Shown here piece by piece: positions 21,366-32,652 of a stretch of DNA of 64,000 nt (the stretch's first letter is position 1; each line of letters opens with the position of its first letter). Made by a program: the position numbers and the translations under genes. This DNA comes from Rutpela maculata (Eukaryota > Arthropoda > Insecta > Coleoptera > Cerambycidae): positions 37,937,920 through 38,001,919 of the forward strand of contig OW386285.2 of the NCBI GenBank assembly GCA_936432065.2, given 5' to 3'. The notes below the pieces were generated by a model that ran no database searches, had not been told where the DNA came from, and saw nothing but the letters and a program-made list of their open reading frames with translations.

Positions 21366-23396
21366 GCCCATAAGTTTATCACGATCTTTAAACTTTAATT
21401 GAAAATTACGATATTTTTGCTGATTTTAAATAATGAAACATACAGTTTTGGTAATTCAATCTTGTTTACTTCAATATTAAAAGATTGTTATATGAAGTTT
21501 CCTTTTAACGTTTAATATACGTTATATTGATATTTAAGAAAACCGTGTATTCAACGTTGCAATATAACTAATATTTCAAATATAGTTTTTATACGTTTTT
21601 AATAACTTCTTTTATGAAAAATTAATTTTTTGATTGATTTTCACAGTTTTAATTTTTTATTTTGTTTAATGGTTTATCATATACATGCGAAAAAAAACCT
21701 TAAGTCCAAAATTTAGTCAAAATAAAAAATATTGAAATTTTGATTAAAATAAAGTCCGAAAATATCATTTTAATGGGTTTTTTTATTTAGAAAACTGTAC
21801 TATGACGATTTTGTTTGAAATTAAACCCAAGCTGCCAGTTAGTTGACAAGTAATTTGTAGTTTTTTTTTAAATAATTATTTTTAAAATTTTAAAAATTTC
21901 AATTTTTCAATTTTTTAATTTTGATTAAATTTTAGACTTACGGTTTTTGGACAATTCTGAACAAGTTTCATTAACAAAATTTTCCGATAAAAAAATGCCT
22001 AATATGATTTTTTGTTGTTTCCCGCATATTTTGGTACCGCAGGTGGCTTTGTATTTGTAGGAGACGAATGTTTTTCTTATCATAATTAGATCCGAATTTG
22101 TTCTATACTTGAGTAAAATTTGATTCAAATCGCACAATAAATAATAATTTTTGAGAGCTATTAAATGGGTCACTCAGTATTATTATAAAATATATATTAG
22201 TAAAATGCAAAAACAAAAAAAATATATTATAGATATAACACTTCGCAAGATTTCTATTTAAGTACAAGCGACAAAAATTAAGAAAACAATTTTTTTTAAA
22301 TTAAAAGATTAATAACTTTCTTATATACTGATTGATTTTCTTCAAAAACAACAGGGTTCTTCCTCTAGCTAACACTAACTTACTTTCCAAATTTCAATAC
22401 AATCGAACTTTTATTTCTTAAGTTATCGCGCTTACAAGAAACGTGATGGACGAACAGACGGCAGACAGACGGACATTTTGAAAGTTGTTCAGAATTCGTT
22501 CACTAACACAATGATATGAAATTTTTTTCTCTACGAGCGATATTTCCTATTTCAGAAATGTGCCGATCAAATGCAATATTGCGAAGAGTATAATAAACCC
22601 ACAAATATTGTGGTTAGCTACGGCTCTGCAAGAGCTTAATTAGCAATAAGTTATTAACAATTATTCGTATGTTAATTCTAATATGTGCACTGCGTAGGCG
22701 AAATATATAAATAGAGTTAATATTTAAACATCTGTAAAATATAAACAACACATAATTGCCTATGAATTTTGTTGTGAATGGCACAAAATAATGGGAAGGC
22801 ATAAATGTGAGACTGTGGGAGGGTGACTTCTCCTGAGCAATCACACTCTATGTGTCACGCATTGCCTCCTGTTTATTGTGTTTTCACATCATGCATATTT
22901 AGCAGTCATCTATTTGCATATTTAAGTCACTCGCACTTTTCTTACCTAATGACCTATTACCATAAAATACTCTCATTTACATCACCTAATTCACAGGACA
23001 AAAAAGAATGCTTAATTGGATTTTACATTTACGTAAATGCTGTTATGTGAGTACCAGCTAAGATTAGGAAAGAATCTTGGTCGGTTAAAATCAAATCAGA
23101 TCTTCTAAAAAGATAATTCATATGCATAAATAAAAATATGAATAACTAGAGTAAACGACACTTCGCCGATTTCTTTTATTAATATTTATGCGGCATCAAC
23201 ATCTGTTGTATTCGTAAAATCGTAAAGAACAATATGATGACTTAGATTTTCGTTAGTAGTTGCGTTTTATATAAAAGAACTAGTAAGTATTCTTACATTG
23301 GCAGATTCATTATTTAAGCATTTATTGATTTCATTGACCAATCCATTCCTAACTCTGCTTTCAGTATATTTTCTACAATGCAGAAATAGGGTGGGC
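21366..23396. other. No gene recognised
   Basis: Very AT-rich. A GACGGACGAACAGACGG..GACAGACGGAC simple stretch lies near 22,448-22,475. The short frames at 22,614-23,050 have no motifs. No long repeat noted. Confidence 0.5.
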
Positions 23397-23992
23397 CGAA
23401 AAACACGAAAATTTGAATTTGTAGATGGAGAGGTTTCTGATTTATTACTATATATTTAAAACTAACTGGGGTAAATTTTTAGTCAAATCGGTTAATATCT
23501 AGCCGGACCCCCACGGCTTTGAGAATGAAAGAAAAGGCCAATTTTTCGATTTTTAACATTTTTCAAACTGATATTTGAAATTTTTTATGACTCTTTATTA
23601 ATGTCTAAACACATGTAGCAAAAGTTTTTCGAATAAACTATTTTTTAGTTAAAGGGAAATTAGAAATTTTATACAAAAAACCTTATTTTCGTCAAATTCT
23701 ACGTTTTAGTGACAAATTTATAATTTCCCCGGAATTGAAAAATATTTTATTTGGAAAACTTTCGCCACACGAGTTTAGACGTTAATAAAAATTCATAAAA
23801 AAATTTCAAATATCAATTTGAAAAATGTTAAGTGAAAAAATTTACCCTTTCCTTCATTTTCAAGGCCGTGGGGACCCGACTAGATATTAAGCAATTTGGC
23901 TAAAAAACCTGAATTAGTTTTAGATATATAGTAATAAATTAGGAACTATCCCATCTGCAAATTCAAATGTTCGTGTTTTTCGGCCCACCCTA
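23397..23992. mobile_element. Near-complete palindromic foldback element (596 bp)
   Basis: It begins TAGGGTGGGCCGAAAAACAC and ends with the exact inverse, and the arms stay complementary almost to the centre (about 23,690). Matching inner phrases include TTTGAATTTGTAGATGG and GACCCCCACGGC, the latter varied in the right arm. There is no coding content. I could not find a convincing target-site duplication: the 8-bp flanks TGCAGAAA and AATGTAGT do not match. Confidence 0.9.
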
Positions 23993-24224
23993 AATGTAGT
24001 AGCAAATTGCTTACAGTTAACTAATAGAGTGAGATCCGAGAGCTGCCAGACCTACGTCATTTTAGCAAAGCTAATATTTTGACAACAAATAGTGTAACAT
24101 CTAGTTAAGAACGTATGCGTATTTGCTAGTTTGAAAGCGGGGCCCTTTTGCAGAAAACAGGTATAAAAGGTACATAAAAATTTTATTCAGTACGTTAAAG
24201 TATAATAGCTGAATTATTTTACAC

Positions 24225-24310
24225 GTGACACGCTAACTACATGGTGTAAGCGTCAACCTCCGGAAATTAAGATTCGAGGTTCGATCCCTGAGCGTTCTCA
24301 GTTTTTTTTT
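24225..24310 (+). ncRNA. tRNA-like Pol III unit, left arm
   Basis: TGGTGTAAGCG (24242-24252) fits the A box TRGYNNARNNG, and GGTTCGATCCC (24278-24288) fits the B box. Then follow a small hairpin CTGAG-CGTT-CTCAG and nine T residues (24302-24310), as in a Pol III terminator. The A-to-B spacing is 36 bp, shorter than in ordinary tRNAs, and the acceptor stem is not clear, so a working tRNA is unlikely. It could be a tRNA-derived promoter. Confidence 0.45.
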
Positions 24311-24411
24311 CAAATATACGTACTAAGAAAAAAGTTATGGTCAAAAATAATAAATATTTCCCTATCGGTTGTCTTTTTCTTGGTAATCGCCACTTTAAGT
24401 TAATATTTGTT

Positions 24412-24500
24412 GAAAAAAAAAGCTGAGAACGCTCAGGATCGAACCTTGGACCTTAAGATTTGGAGGTTGACGCTTACACCACGTCGTTAGTGTGTCACGT
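24412..24500 (-). ncRNA. tRNA-like Pol III unit, right arm
   Basis: Mirror copy on the minus strand: A box TGGTGTAAGCG (24481 to 24471), B box GGTTCGATCCT (24445 to 24435), the same terminal hairpin and a run of nine T (plus-strand A at 24412-24420). A D-stem-like GACG...CGTC pairing flanks the A box here, a better fit to a tRNA arm than in the left copy. Both promoters would fire toward each other across the spacer. Confidence 0.45.
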
Positions 24501-24684
24501 GGAAAATAAACCAGCTATCATACTTTAACGTACTGAGTAAAATTTGTATGTACCTTTTGTACCTGTTTTCTGCAAAAGGGCCCCGCTTTCAAACTAGCAA
24601 ATACGCATACGTTCTTAATTAGATATTACACTATCTGTTGTCAAAATATTAGCTTTGCTAAAATGACGTAGGTCTGGCAGCTCT

Positions 24685-25093
24685 GAGATCTTGGACTATA
24701 AGTATTATAGACGTCACATCTCGGTTGTATATTATTGAAAAGCATAAATAAATTCGTCAGACTCGTGTGCCCTATTCTTAGTCTTGTTATCGCTACTTGT
24801 TCTCTTTTCTTAACCTTACAGGGAGCATACATTTTTCAACATTTAGCTTATTGATTTTCAAACGTGTGTCAGTATTTTGCTTGTTGTCACTGTGTCCTTC
24901 TTATTCTTTCTTTTATGTATTGCGTTAGATTGACGAACAGATAATGGCGGATCCAGGGGGACACAGGGGCACGTGCTCCCGCCCCCTGTCGTTTATTTTG
25001 GTATTCGTTTTTTTTTTATTAAATAATAGTGTTTTATGAACAATGATATTGATTGTTACTGTACTATACAGGGTGTTTCATTAATAATTGGAC
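24685..25093. other. No gene recognised
   Basis: Short frames only. A GC-rich scrap (GGGGGACACAGGGGCACGTGCTCCCGCCCCC) at about 24,956-24,988 stands out and may be a repeat fragment. Confidence 0.4.
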
Positions 25094-25213
25094 ATACGCT
25101 AACTGGACAATCCTTAGTCCAAAATATGAAGATTTAACATGAAATGTTTCGATAAAATGTGCTTCCTTACTGAGATATAGGGTGTTTTAATTGTAATTTT
25201 AAAAATAATTTTT
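25094..25213. repeat. Inverted dispersed repeat, left copy
   Basis: About 120 bp complementary to 26508-26625. Shared phrases include GGACAATCCTTAGTCCAAAATATGAAGATTTAA and CTTACTGAGATATAGGGTGTTTTAATT. Together the two copies flank a LINE 3' end. Confidence 0.8.
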
Positions 25214-25454
25214 GTCCATTATTCTGATACTGTTTAATATTTCTTTTTCATATTTGGCAGAAAGTTTAGGCATTTTAGGAAACATTAAACTGTAATAAAA
25301 GATAATTTCTTCCTATTACCAAAGGCGTACGGCAGGGACAAAGGTGCAGTTTCCCCCCTCTAAATTCTACGCCTCTGGTGGAATCATCTTTTCAGTATAA
25401 TTTTTTAATTTCTAATAGTTTTTTACGAAAATAACGTACTCTTACTTCGTAACG

Positions 25455-26354
25455 ATAAAGTAATAATTTTTCGTGATAATTGAATTTAAAGATAAGTCTG
25501 CACCTCAAAATACTATATTATGCACTCGTACAATCTCAACTCTCATATGGCATTTTAGGCTGAGGAGGGGTAAATGAATGTCACCTAAAACACTTAAATA
25601 CAATGCAAAAATGGATTATTAGAATCATATACAGCAGAAATATTAGATACCCTAGTGACTCATTATTTAAAGAAAACCAATTATATGACATCAGACAATT
25701 ATTTTGCCTTAACATATTAATCAACATAAAAAAACAAAAGATTCAGTTAGAGCCGGTTAATCACAGATATGAAACAAGACGTACCCAGATGTGAAAAAAC
25801 CATAGGTCAGCATAGCTGTGATTACATCGGGCATAAATTATACAGTAACTTACCTGAAATACTTGGGAATATAGGCAGTTTTAACACATATTATATGTGT
25901 TTACTTTAAGTAAAAATAAAAAAATGAATTCTTGAGACTGACAGATCTCGGTTCAGCAATTTAATAAATTCAAATAGTTTTTAAAACAAAAATAAAATCA
26001 ATCTAATCGTTTTATTAAAAAAAAAGAAAATCCTAAATGATATTGTGTCTATCTGAATGAAACATTTGTTTTATTTAGGTAATCTGATCAATGTATGTTG
26101 TGTGATATGTGTGTATATGTATGTATATATGTCATATGAAATAAACCCATCACAAACAAGCAGTACTCTACCGCTACTGCTTCAGTGATTACTGTTTATT
26201 TACGGTGATTATAGTTATCTTATAATACGTTTATTTATTTACATTTTATTTCTTATATTTTATTTATTACTTATACTATAATTGTGCATTACACAATTAG
26301 CATAGCAAATTGTAATTTTAAATGTAATTTCCTAAATAAACTTTATTATTATTA

Positions 26355-26385
<31 letters not shown>
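25455..26385 (+). pseudogene. LINE 3' end: C-terminal reverse transcriptase remnant plus (TTA)n tail
   Basis: The frame from about 25,512 gives LKILYYALVQSQLSYGILG, a stop, then HLKHLNTMQKWIIRIIY, KENQLYDIRQLFCLNILI and NHRYETRR up to 25,793. This is the region after the catalytic core in Jockey/CR1-type reverse transcriptases. An AT-rich 3' untranslated part follows and ends with AATAAACTTTATTATTATTATA(TTA)n at about 26,337-26,385. The 5' part is missing, typical of truncated LINE insertion. The sequence cannot work alone. Confidence 0.75.
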
Positions 26386-26507
26386 ATTCTGATTTTAACG
26401 TTCAATTTGTTGTTCATATTCGTATTGATCATTTCGGCATTTTTACACATAACATTGCCTTGGTGATGCCGTGAAATAAGTTTTACAGTTACATTTTTTT
26501 AAAACAA

Positions 26508-26625
26508 ATAATAATAATTTTTAAAATTAAAATTAAAACACCCTGTATTTCAGTAAGGAGGCACATTTTATTTAAATGTTTTAGGTTAAATCTTCATATT
26601 TTGAACTAAGGATTCTCCAGTATAA
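26508..26625. repeat. Inverted dispersed repeat, right copy
   Basis: Mirror of 25094-25213 with a few differences. Either the LINE inserted between the arms of a foldback, or two copies of one repeat landed in opposite orientation. Confidence 0.8.
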
Positions 26626-28021
26626 ATAGTATCCGCCAGAAAGTCTGCACCATACAGGAAACTCCGTTGTTATTGACTTTCTGAAAAATTTTATTTTTGA
26701 TAAAAGTTAGTGCATGTTCTCAAACGAAAAGGGGGTTGCACAAATGTGTGTTAGTTCTAGCGCTTAGGTCGGAAAACTAATTTTTTTGAAATTGCCTCAA
26801 GAGTAAACTACCTTTATTTTTGAAGATATCGAAAAATGTTATTTAAAGAAGTTGCTTATAATGTTATATCCAAATATCAAATTTGGCTGTTCTATTTTAA
26901 AAATATAAATTTTCCACTTTTTTACGCATATCTGAACTATATTTTTAAATATTTTTCTACTATTAATAATTTTCTCTATTTAATAATTTCAGCCTAAGTA
27001 ATGGATTAAAATCCACTTTGAAGAACTTTTCGCAGTACTTTTTTGGCCAAACAAATTTTACCATTTGAATCACAAATGTCTAAGCTATTATTAGTATTTC
27101 TGAATTTTATGTAAAAAAAGATCAAGAGTGTAGAATATATGTTTTAATTAATTTTTACTTCTTGCTACAAGAAAGAAACCTAAAAAACTGTACTTTGAAC
27201 ATGGTGTATGTATTATGTATTACTGACGACAATTTTTTAATTTGTGACATTCCCAACAACAGTTAAATTGCAATTTTTTCTCGGAAATAACAGTGTTTGT
27301 CCATATATTTTTTACGTAAGAAAAAGCTAATTCCGTTTATTGACGTAAAGTGGAAATTCTTTTCAAATACCATACAGAAATAATTATAGACATTATGGAT
27401 GTAATCAAATTTGCATAAAATTATCTTTAATTAAAATTTCATTTTTCTTCTTTCCTTCTTTTCTGTATGTTCGATACACACCTGTCTCTATTCGTCTTTA
27501 TTCATTTTATAAATATTTACCTACAGCACTTACTAAGCAAGCATTTCTTTCTACCTCATAATATCCCGTAATAAACATTCAACAATGCGACTCAGGTTAC
27601 TGATTTTGTGATAATCAATAATTGTCATTAATAAATTTATATGTAAATCCCAAGCTAATATCCACAGCCTAGTTCAAGTGAACTAGTCCAGACGTAAATA
27701 TGTCAGAGTAATTGCAAAACATAAAAAATGTATTCGCCATAAGAGCAAAAACATTTTATTAGAGCCATTTCGTATAGCTAAGAAAATTCGCCATGACTGG
27801 GCGTAGAAATGTATCAGTAGTAGAAAACTGAAGTCACTAGTGAAGAAGGAAACTACATTCCCTTATGTGCCTCAAAATATGTAAGCAAAATTATTGGTTT
27901 AAGAGAAATTAGGCGTAAAAAATGAGAAATTAGCATTACCAGTATTACGAAGTACTACCATGTACTACGTATTAGTTCAGGATATCCATATCTTCATTTC
28001 CAAACCATAAATTATTAGGTA
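26626..28021. other. No gene recognised
   Basis: AT-rich, with only short frames and no motif I can support. It begins with ATCCGCCAGAAAGTCTGCACC, which resembles the CGCCAGAAAGTGTGGGCC phrase of the 14-kb inverted-repeat element. Confidence 0.4.
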
Positions 28022-28102
28022 CAATTCAATTCAATTCAATTTATTGATAATTAAGGTGTTTTACAATTTGACAATTTGACACTATCTTTACAAAACTATT
28101 TT
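28022..28102 (-). repeat. LINE 3' tail with (CAATT)n
   Basis: ACAATTCAATTCAATTCAATTTATTGATAATTAAGG read on the minus strand is AATAAATTGAATTGAATTGAATTGT, the simple tail typical of the 3' end of a LINE. Little more than the tail is identifiable, before the next element at 28,103. Confidence 0.5.
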
Positions 28103-28764
28103 ACTTCCACATCCAGTGGAAGTATAGTTAGTAAAGACAAAAAAAATTGAAAATTTTTATTGTTTAAATAGGTAAAATGACATGAAACGTCGAGATTTTA
28201 AGTTTGAGCGAAAAGAAATTTCTGTCTGTTTGTCGGTCTGTCGATCTGTCAGTCTGTCTGTAACTTTTTTGTGCGCACGATTACTCTGGAACCGCTGAAG
28301 ATATTGACTTGAAATTTGGTACACATATGTACTTTAACGGGATCTGGAACTAAATGATATTTTCATCTTATTCCTTGGGATGAAAAAAAATTGTGTGATT
28401 TGGTGTGTGTACAAGAACCAAAAACCCCAAAATATTTTTTTACTACTAGCACCCCCTATCACCACCCCCACCCCACTACCGATGTGGGATATCATTTTAT
28501 GGGTTTTTGGGGTAGACGATTTCAAATATTATATTATTAAACATAAGCAATCATTTCCACATACAAAATTTTTTCGTCTCATCCACTCCCACTACCACCC
28601 CCTATCACCACCCCCACCCCACTACCGATGTGGGATACCGTTTTATGGGTTTTTGGGGTAGACAATTTCAAATATTATATTATTAAAGTTCCATAAGAAA
28701 TTATTTCCACATACAAAATTTTTTCGTTGTGAGAGACTTGGATAGAAAATCTGGATGTGGAAGT
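28103..28764. mobile_element. Short element with 14-bp terminal inverted repeats
   Basis: ACTTCCACATCCAG at 28103-28116 is the exact inverse of CTGGATGTGGAAGT at 28751-28764. Inside lies a GTCTGT-rich stretch at about 28,220-28,260 and a tandem repeat. Possibly a MITE; no target duplication was checked convincingly. Confidence 0.45.
28451..28730. repeat. Tandem duplication, 146-bp unit
   Basis: ACCCCCTATCACCACCCCCACCCCACTACCGATGTGGGATA starts at 28451 and again at 28597, and the match continues through CATACAAAATTTTTTCGT. Two copies; the second differs at a few places (ATC versus CCG, CGATTT versus CAATTT). Confidence 0.9.
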
Positions 28765-28910
28765 AGTGATTCCTTGGGCAGCGTTTTTTTCCTTCGCGGT
28801 CTTCATAAACTATAAAAGTTTGTTTACAGTATCACAAGGGAAAATGGAACACTTTCAAAAATACTTGAGGATATTGAGGACTAATTGAAATATGCAAAAA
28901 ATATTATGAT

Positions 28911-29450
28911 TAATTCAATTCAATTCAATTCAATTCAACTTTATTCAATGGATTTTTCAATAGATACAAATTGGATGCGATATTCATAAATTACAACTTA
29001 TATACTTAATTGTACAGTTAGTACAGGCACCTAAATGACTAAACATTTGAATGTGCTTAATACTTAATAATTTTATTTATTCGTTTTTATACTTATTTTT
29101 ATTTGGTGTTTATGTTTTGAGAAAAAAAAGCATAATGATCAATATAATAAGTGGCTGAAAGATATGTAGCTCTTGTGACAGTAGATCTAGTTAGGAGTAA
29201 GGTATTTTAATCACTACTAGCAAATGTTATTATTATATCAGAATTTTCGATAATAAATATTTTTAGATGTTTCTGAAGTTTAATTTAGTTTTTAATTTCT
29301 TTCACATTTTTAAGAAGCATGTTATATAGCTTAAGACTGTTGTAGTAAAATATAAATCGTTGAGTATGAATTTTGATGCATAATAAGGTGACAGATATTA
29401 AATTAAAATATAATTTAATGGAAAGTTATACACATATATGCATTCAGTAA
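28911..29450 (-). pseudogene. LINE 3' end with (TTCAA)n tail
   Basis: The (AATTC)n run at 28915-28947 is the tail. On the minus strand upstream, FYYNSLKLYNMLLKNVKEI and IKNxxKLQKHLKIF resemble the last part of CR1/Jockey-type ORF2 proteins, with a stop between. The coding part is very short and the rest is 3' untranslated sequence. Confidence 0.5.
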
Positions 29451-29629
29451 CACAACAAAGATAAGCAAGCATTTCATTTACTTGTATAATTCCAAAAGTA
29501 ATTCGGTCAATTTGAAAACTCACAATTGTATAATTGCCACAACTATAACAATGACATAATAATTATGTGTTAATGTTATTATTACGCTGTCCCTCACAAA
29601 TCACAATCCTTTATATTTCAGTACTATTA

Positions 29630-31314
29630 GTTCATTTTTGGCAGTATAATAGTAAATGCTTCACAGAAAAGTTTCTATATTGTGCGGGGGCCTGCTAATT
29701 TATAGGGGGTGGATTCTACCCCCTCTCAGAGGGTGGCACTTAAAAAATATATATATTTATTGGAGCTGAAGTAAAATCAAATTTTAAGAAGAAAAGGTTC
29801 TATGCAATTTTTCACATAAATTGATAGTTTTTAAGTTATAACGACCTCAAAATTGTGATTTTAGCTTAAAATAAGGTATTTCCAAACGGCTTTCGTCAAG
29901 TATCTTGAAAAGTATTACTTTATCGAAAACATGTTACAGACCATTTACAGAAAGTACAAACTGGGAATTAATTATGTTTTTTGTTTATTGATGTAGGATT
30001 AATAATTTCGGACATATTTAAGTTTACATTTGGCATTCAAGTGTTCATAAGATAGTTATTTAGAGTGAGAGTTAAATATCTCAGAAACTGTGACACCTAC
30101 GTCAAGGATGCTAATAAGTAGAGTAATAGATTATTAATTAAGCTTTCAACTATTTTTTTATTTGTTTCTGTAGCATAAAAAACAAAGAAGTTATGACCGA
30201 ATCAATGTGCGTCTACACATTTTTTTAATAACAATGTCGCCATTTTGTTATTGTAATTAGCCAGTATTTAAAAAAACACTAGTTCTCTATAATATATAGC
30301 ATGACGTAGATGCTCAAATTTTTTGGTTTGTATACAGCACTTGCTTTAGAAAAAAATACAGTTTAAACTATAAAGGTATTTTCGACAAAACGTATATTTT
30401 TTTAATTTTTCAAATATCTCAATAAATATTAGTTTTATTGAAAAATGGGTAGAGACCAAAAATAAAGCTCATACACTGATAATGAATTTCGCTTGTTTAT
30501 TTATTTACATAGATTTAATAGTTTCGGAGATATGAAAGTTTACAAATGACGTTCGAACGTTTATAAGACGAAAAATGCAGCAGTTAATGTTAAATATCTC
30601 AGAAATTGCACACCTACATCATGCATGCTAAGAAATTAAATTGAAGACAATTAACTGAACTTTCAAATTATTTTTTACTCGTTCCCGTAGCATAAGAAAT
30701 AAAGAAGTTATGACGGAAAAATATGCGTATTTATATTTTTTTGTATAAAAAGGTCGCCATTTTGTTACTCTAATTAGCCTCTAATTTAAAAAAATTATCT
30801 CAAATACAGTTTTTCGTTAAGATTTAGCATTACCTAGATGCTCAAATTTTTTTGCTCATTTAAAGCACTTGCTTTAGAAAAAAATTCGAAACACTTGGAT
30901 ACCAAATATAAACTTAAATATCTCCAAAATTATTAATCCTACATCAATAAAAAAATATATAATTAATTCCCAGTTTGTACTTTCTGTAATTGGTCTGTAA
31001 CATTTTTTTCGATAAAGTAATACTTTTCGAGATACTTGACAAAAGCCTTTTGGAAATACCTTTTTTTTTAGCTAAAATCACAATTTTGAAGTCGTTATAA
31101 CTTAAAAACTATCAATTTACGTGAAAAATTGCATAGAACCTTTTCTTCTTAAAATTTGATTCTATTTCAGCTCCCATAAGTATATACATTTTTTAAGTGC
31201 CACCCCTTGAGAGGGGGTGGCATTCACCCCCTATAAATTAGCAAGACCCCCCCCCCCCGCACAATATAGAAACTTTTCTGTGAAGCATTTACTATTATAC
31301 TGCCAAAAATGAAC
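29630..31314. mobile_element. Long terminal-inverted-repeat element with internal direct repeats
   Basis: The terminal arms, about 29630-30025 and 30900-31314, are inverted copies beginning GTTCATTTTTGGCAG and ending with its inverse. Inside lie two direct copies of a roughly 0.5-kb unit (about 29,985-30,355 and 30,495-30,885). Both copies contain GTTAAATATCTCAGAAA, AAGAAGTTATGAC, GTCGCCATTTTGTTA and GCACTTGCTTTAGAAAAAAA. No coding capacity. The ends also carry a GGGGGTGG.. and CCACCCCC pair. Non-autonomous, class unknown. Confidence 0.85.
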
Positions 31315-31575
31315 GAAATCCGTTCAATATGACATTATTCCGAAGTTAAAACCTCTAGTTACGGTACTATATTGCCAGCGTTTTAGTTTGGTTTCGTATG
31401 TTGCCAACATTGATCGACAAACAGCACCAATCGGGTCGATCATACTTAGCGTTACAAGAATATGAATATGCCACCCGGTATTGCATTTCGTTGAGGAATA
31501 GTTGACTGTAAATTAAAAAACAATAAAATAAAAGTTTTCTTCATTTTACCCATTATTGAATTGACTTCGACTTTT

Positions 31576-31900
31576 AGTCCAATAATCATAAAAATTTCCA
31601 TCACAAAATATTATATTTGAGATTTTTCTTCAGTAATTGTTAGTGGAGGGGTTATACATCACGAAACCACAAAAATCAGTTCTGGGGGTGCCGCGCAACC
31701 CCCCCAAAAAACCACCCCTTCGGTGAAAAAAGCCTCATTTTACTGATAACTCGTTAACCGTTGAAGATATAAAAAAATTGTTCATAATAAAAAAGAAATC
31801 TTGACTAATTTCATAAAAAAAGGCTTCTTGTAATTTTGTTGTATATGGTTGTATGTTGTATATATTTCGAAAAAATCGATATTGAAAAAAGTTGCAAAAT
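31576..31900. repeat. Left terminal inverted repeat of the 4.3-kb element
   Basis: Complementary to about 35630-35915. Shared phrases include GTTATACATCACGAAACCACAAAAATCAGTT, ACCACCCCTTCGGTGAA and AACTCGTTAACCGTTGAAGATATAAAAAAATTG. Identity looks about 80-85 percent by eye. Confidence 0.8.
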
Positions 31901-32245
31901 TTGTATTTTTAATGCGCGCGAGTTTTCGTTTATTTGACATTTTTTCCGCGTGGCCTATGGAAAAAATTGAATTGCTCGAAAACCAAACAAGCTAGGAAGA
32001 AAAATCAAAATGGGTTTTAAAGGGGATATAAAATACTCTCTTGTGTTGCCATTTTTGATGGCGATATTTATTAGTATATAAAAATAAAAATATAATATAG
32101 TTATCTCTTAATTTTTTGCGCTTCTAACTATTCACAGGCCCATAAAAAATAACTGACTTTAATATAAATTATAAATGCATTATCTTTCAATGCAGAAAAA
32201 ATTAGGAATAAAAATATTCACATTCACATTTACAAATTTACCAGC

Positions 32246-32652
32246 ATGTTGCATTTAGCAAAATTTTGGCCATTTTTTTATTGCTTCCTAAAAATAAAAA
32301 AAGACCTAAACATCCTAAAACTGGGAAAAGGAAAAGATGCGCGAAAAGTTTATTCTTCGAAAAGCTTGGATCATGGAAAAAATTCCATCTTTAAATCATT
32401 TGAGAAGGCAAGTAGCGAGGTCAAGAATGCAGTAGAATTATTTAAGCAGAAAGATCAATCGGCAGAATCAGATTCAGAAAATGGCATTTCTTGTATTCTA
32501 CAAATCTACATCGCAGGGAAGAAAATTAAATGCTTCAATGAGTTGAGACATGTAATTTTCTTGAAAAACATCGTCAAAGAAAAGGCTGCGAATCTTGCAT
32601 CTCTTCCTCCTACCAATTATGCAGCAGCACAAACCTTGTTTCAGAGTATAAT
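32246..32652 (+). pseudogene. Type 1 cysteine-rich-tail protein, part before the hAT insertion
   Basis: Open for about 135 codons. It has an upstream GKGKDARKVY, a charged helical stretch (EVKNAVELFKQKDQ), FNELRHVIFLKNIV and the block LASLPPTNYAAAQTLFQSI, where the reading is cut at the target site of the inserted element. The match continues at 34,769 in a different frame, with YLQVQ directly after. The pieces align in order with the copies at 52.7 kb (VYLQVQLWL) and 20.4 kb (YQAEIW). The N-terminal end is not defined: the ATG at 32246 follows hydrophobic, perhaps non-homologous codons. Probably nuclear DNA-related, but function is unknown. Confidence 0.6.

Larger units (their letters stand above)
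24039..24684. mobile_element. Foldback element with tRNA-like sequences in both arms
   Basis: The arms 24039-24310 and about 24412-24684 are inverted copies separated by about 100 bp, starting AGAGCTGCCAGACC and ending GGTCTGGCAGCTCT. The flanks GAGATCCG and GAGATCTT match at 6 of 8 positions, which may be a decayed 8-bp target duplication as made by hAT-type transposases. Each arm carries A- and B-box-like words followed by a hairpin and a T run, pointing inward. Confidence 0.85.

Noticed and set aside
23389..24000. 8-bp target-site duplication of the 23.4-kb foldback
   Set aside because: TGCAGAAA and AATGTAGT do not match in place; a shifted AATGCAGA/AATGTAGT pairing fits at only 6 of 8 positions and is not convincing.
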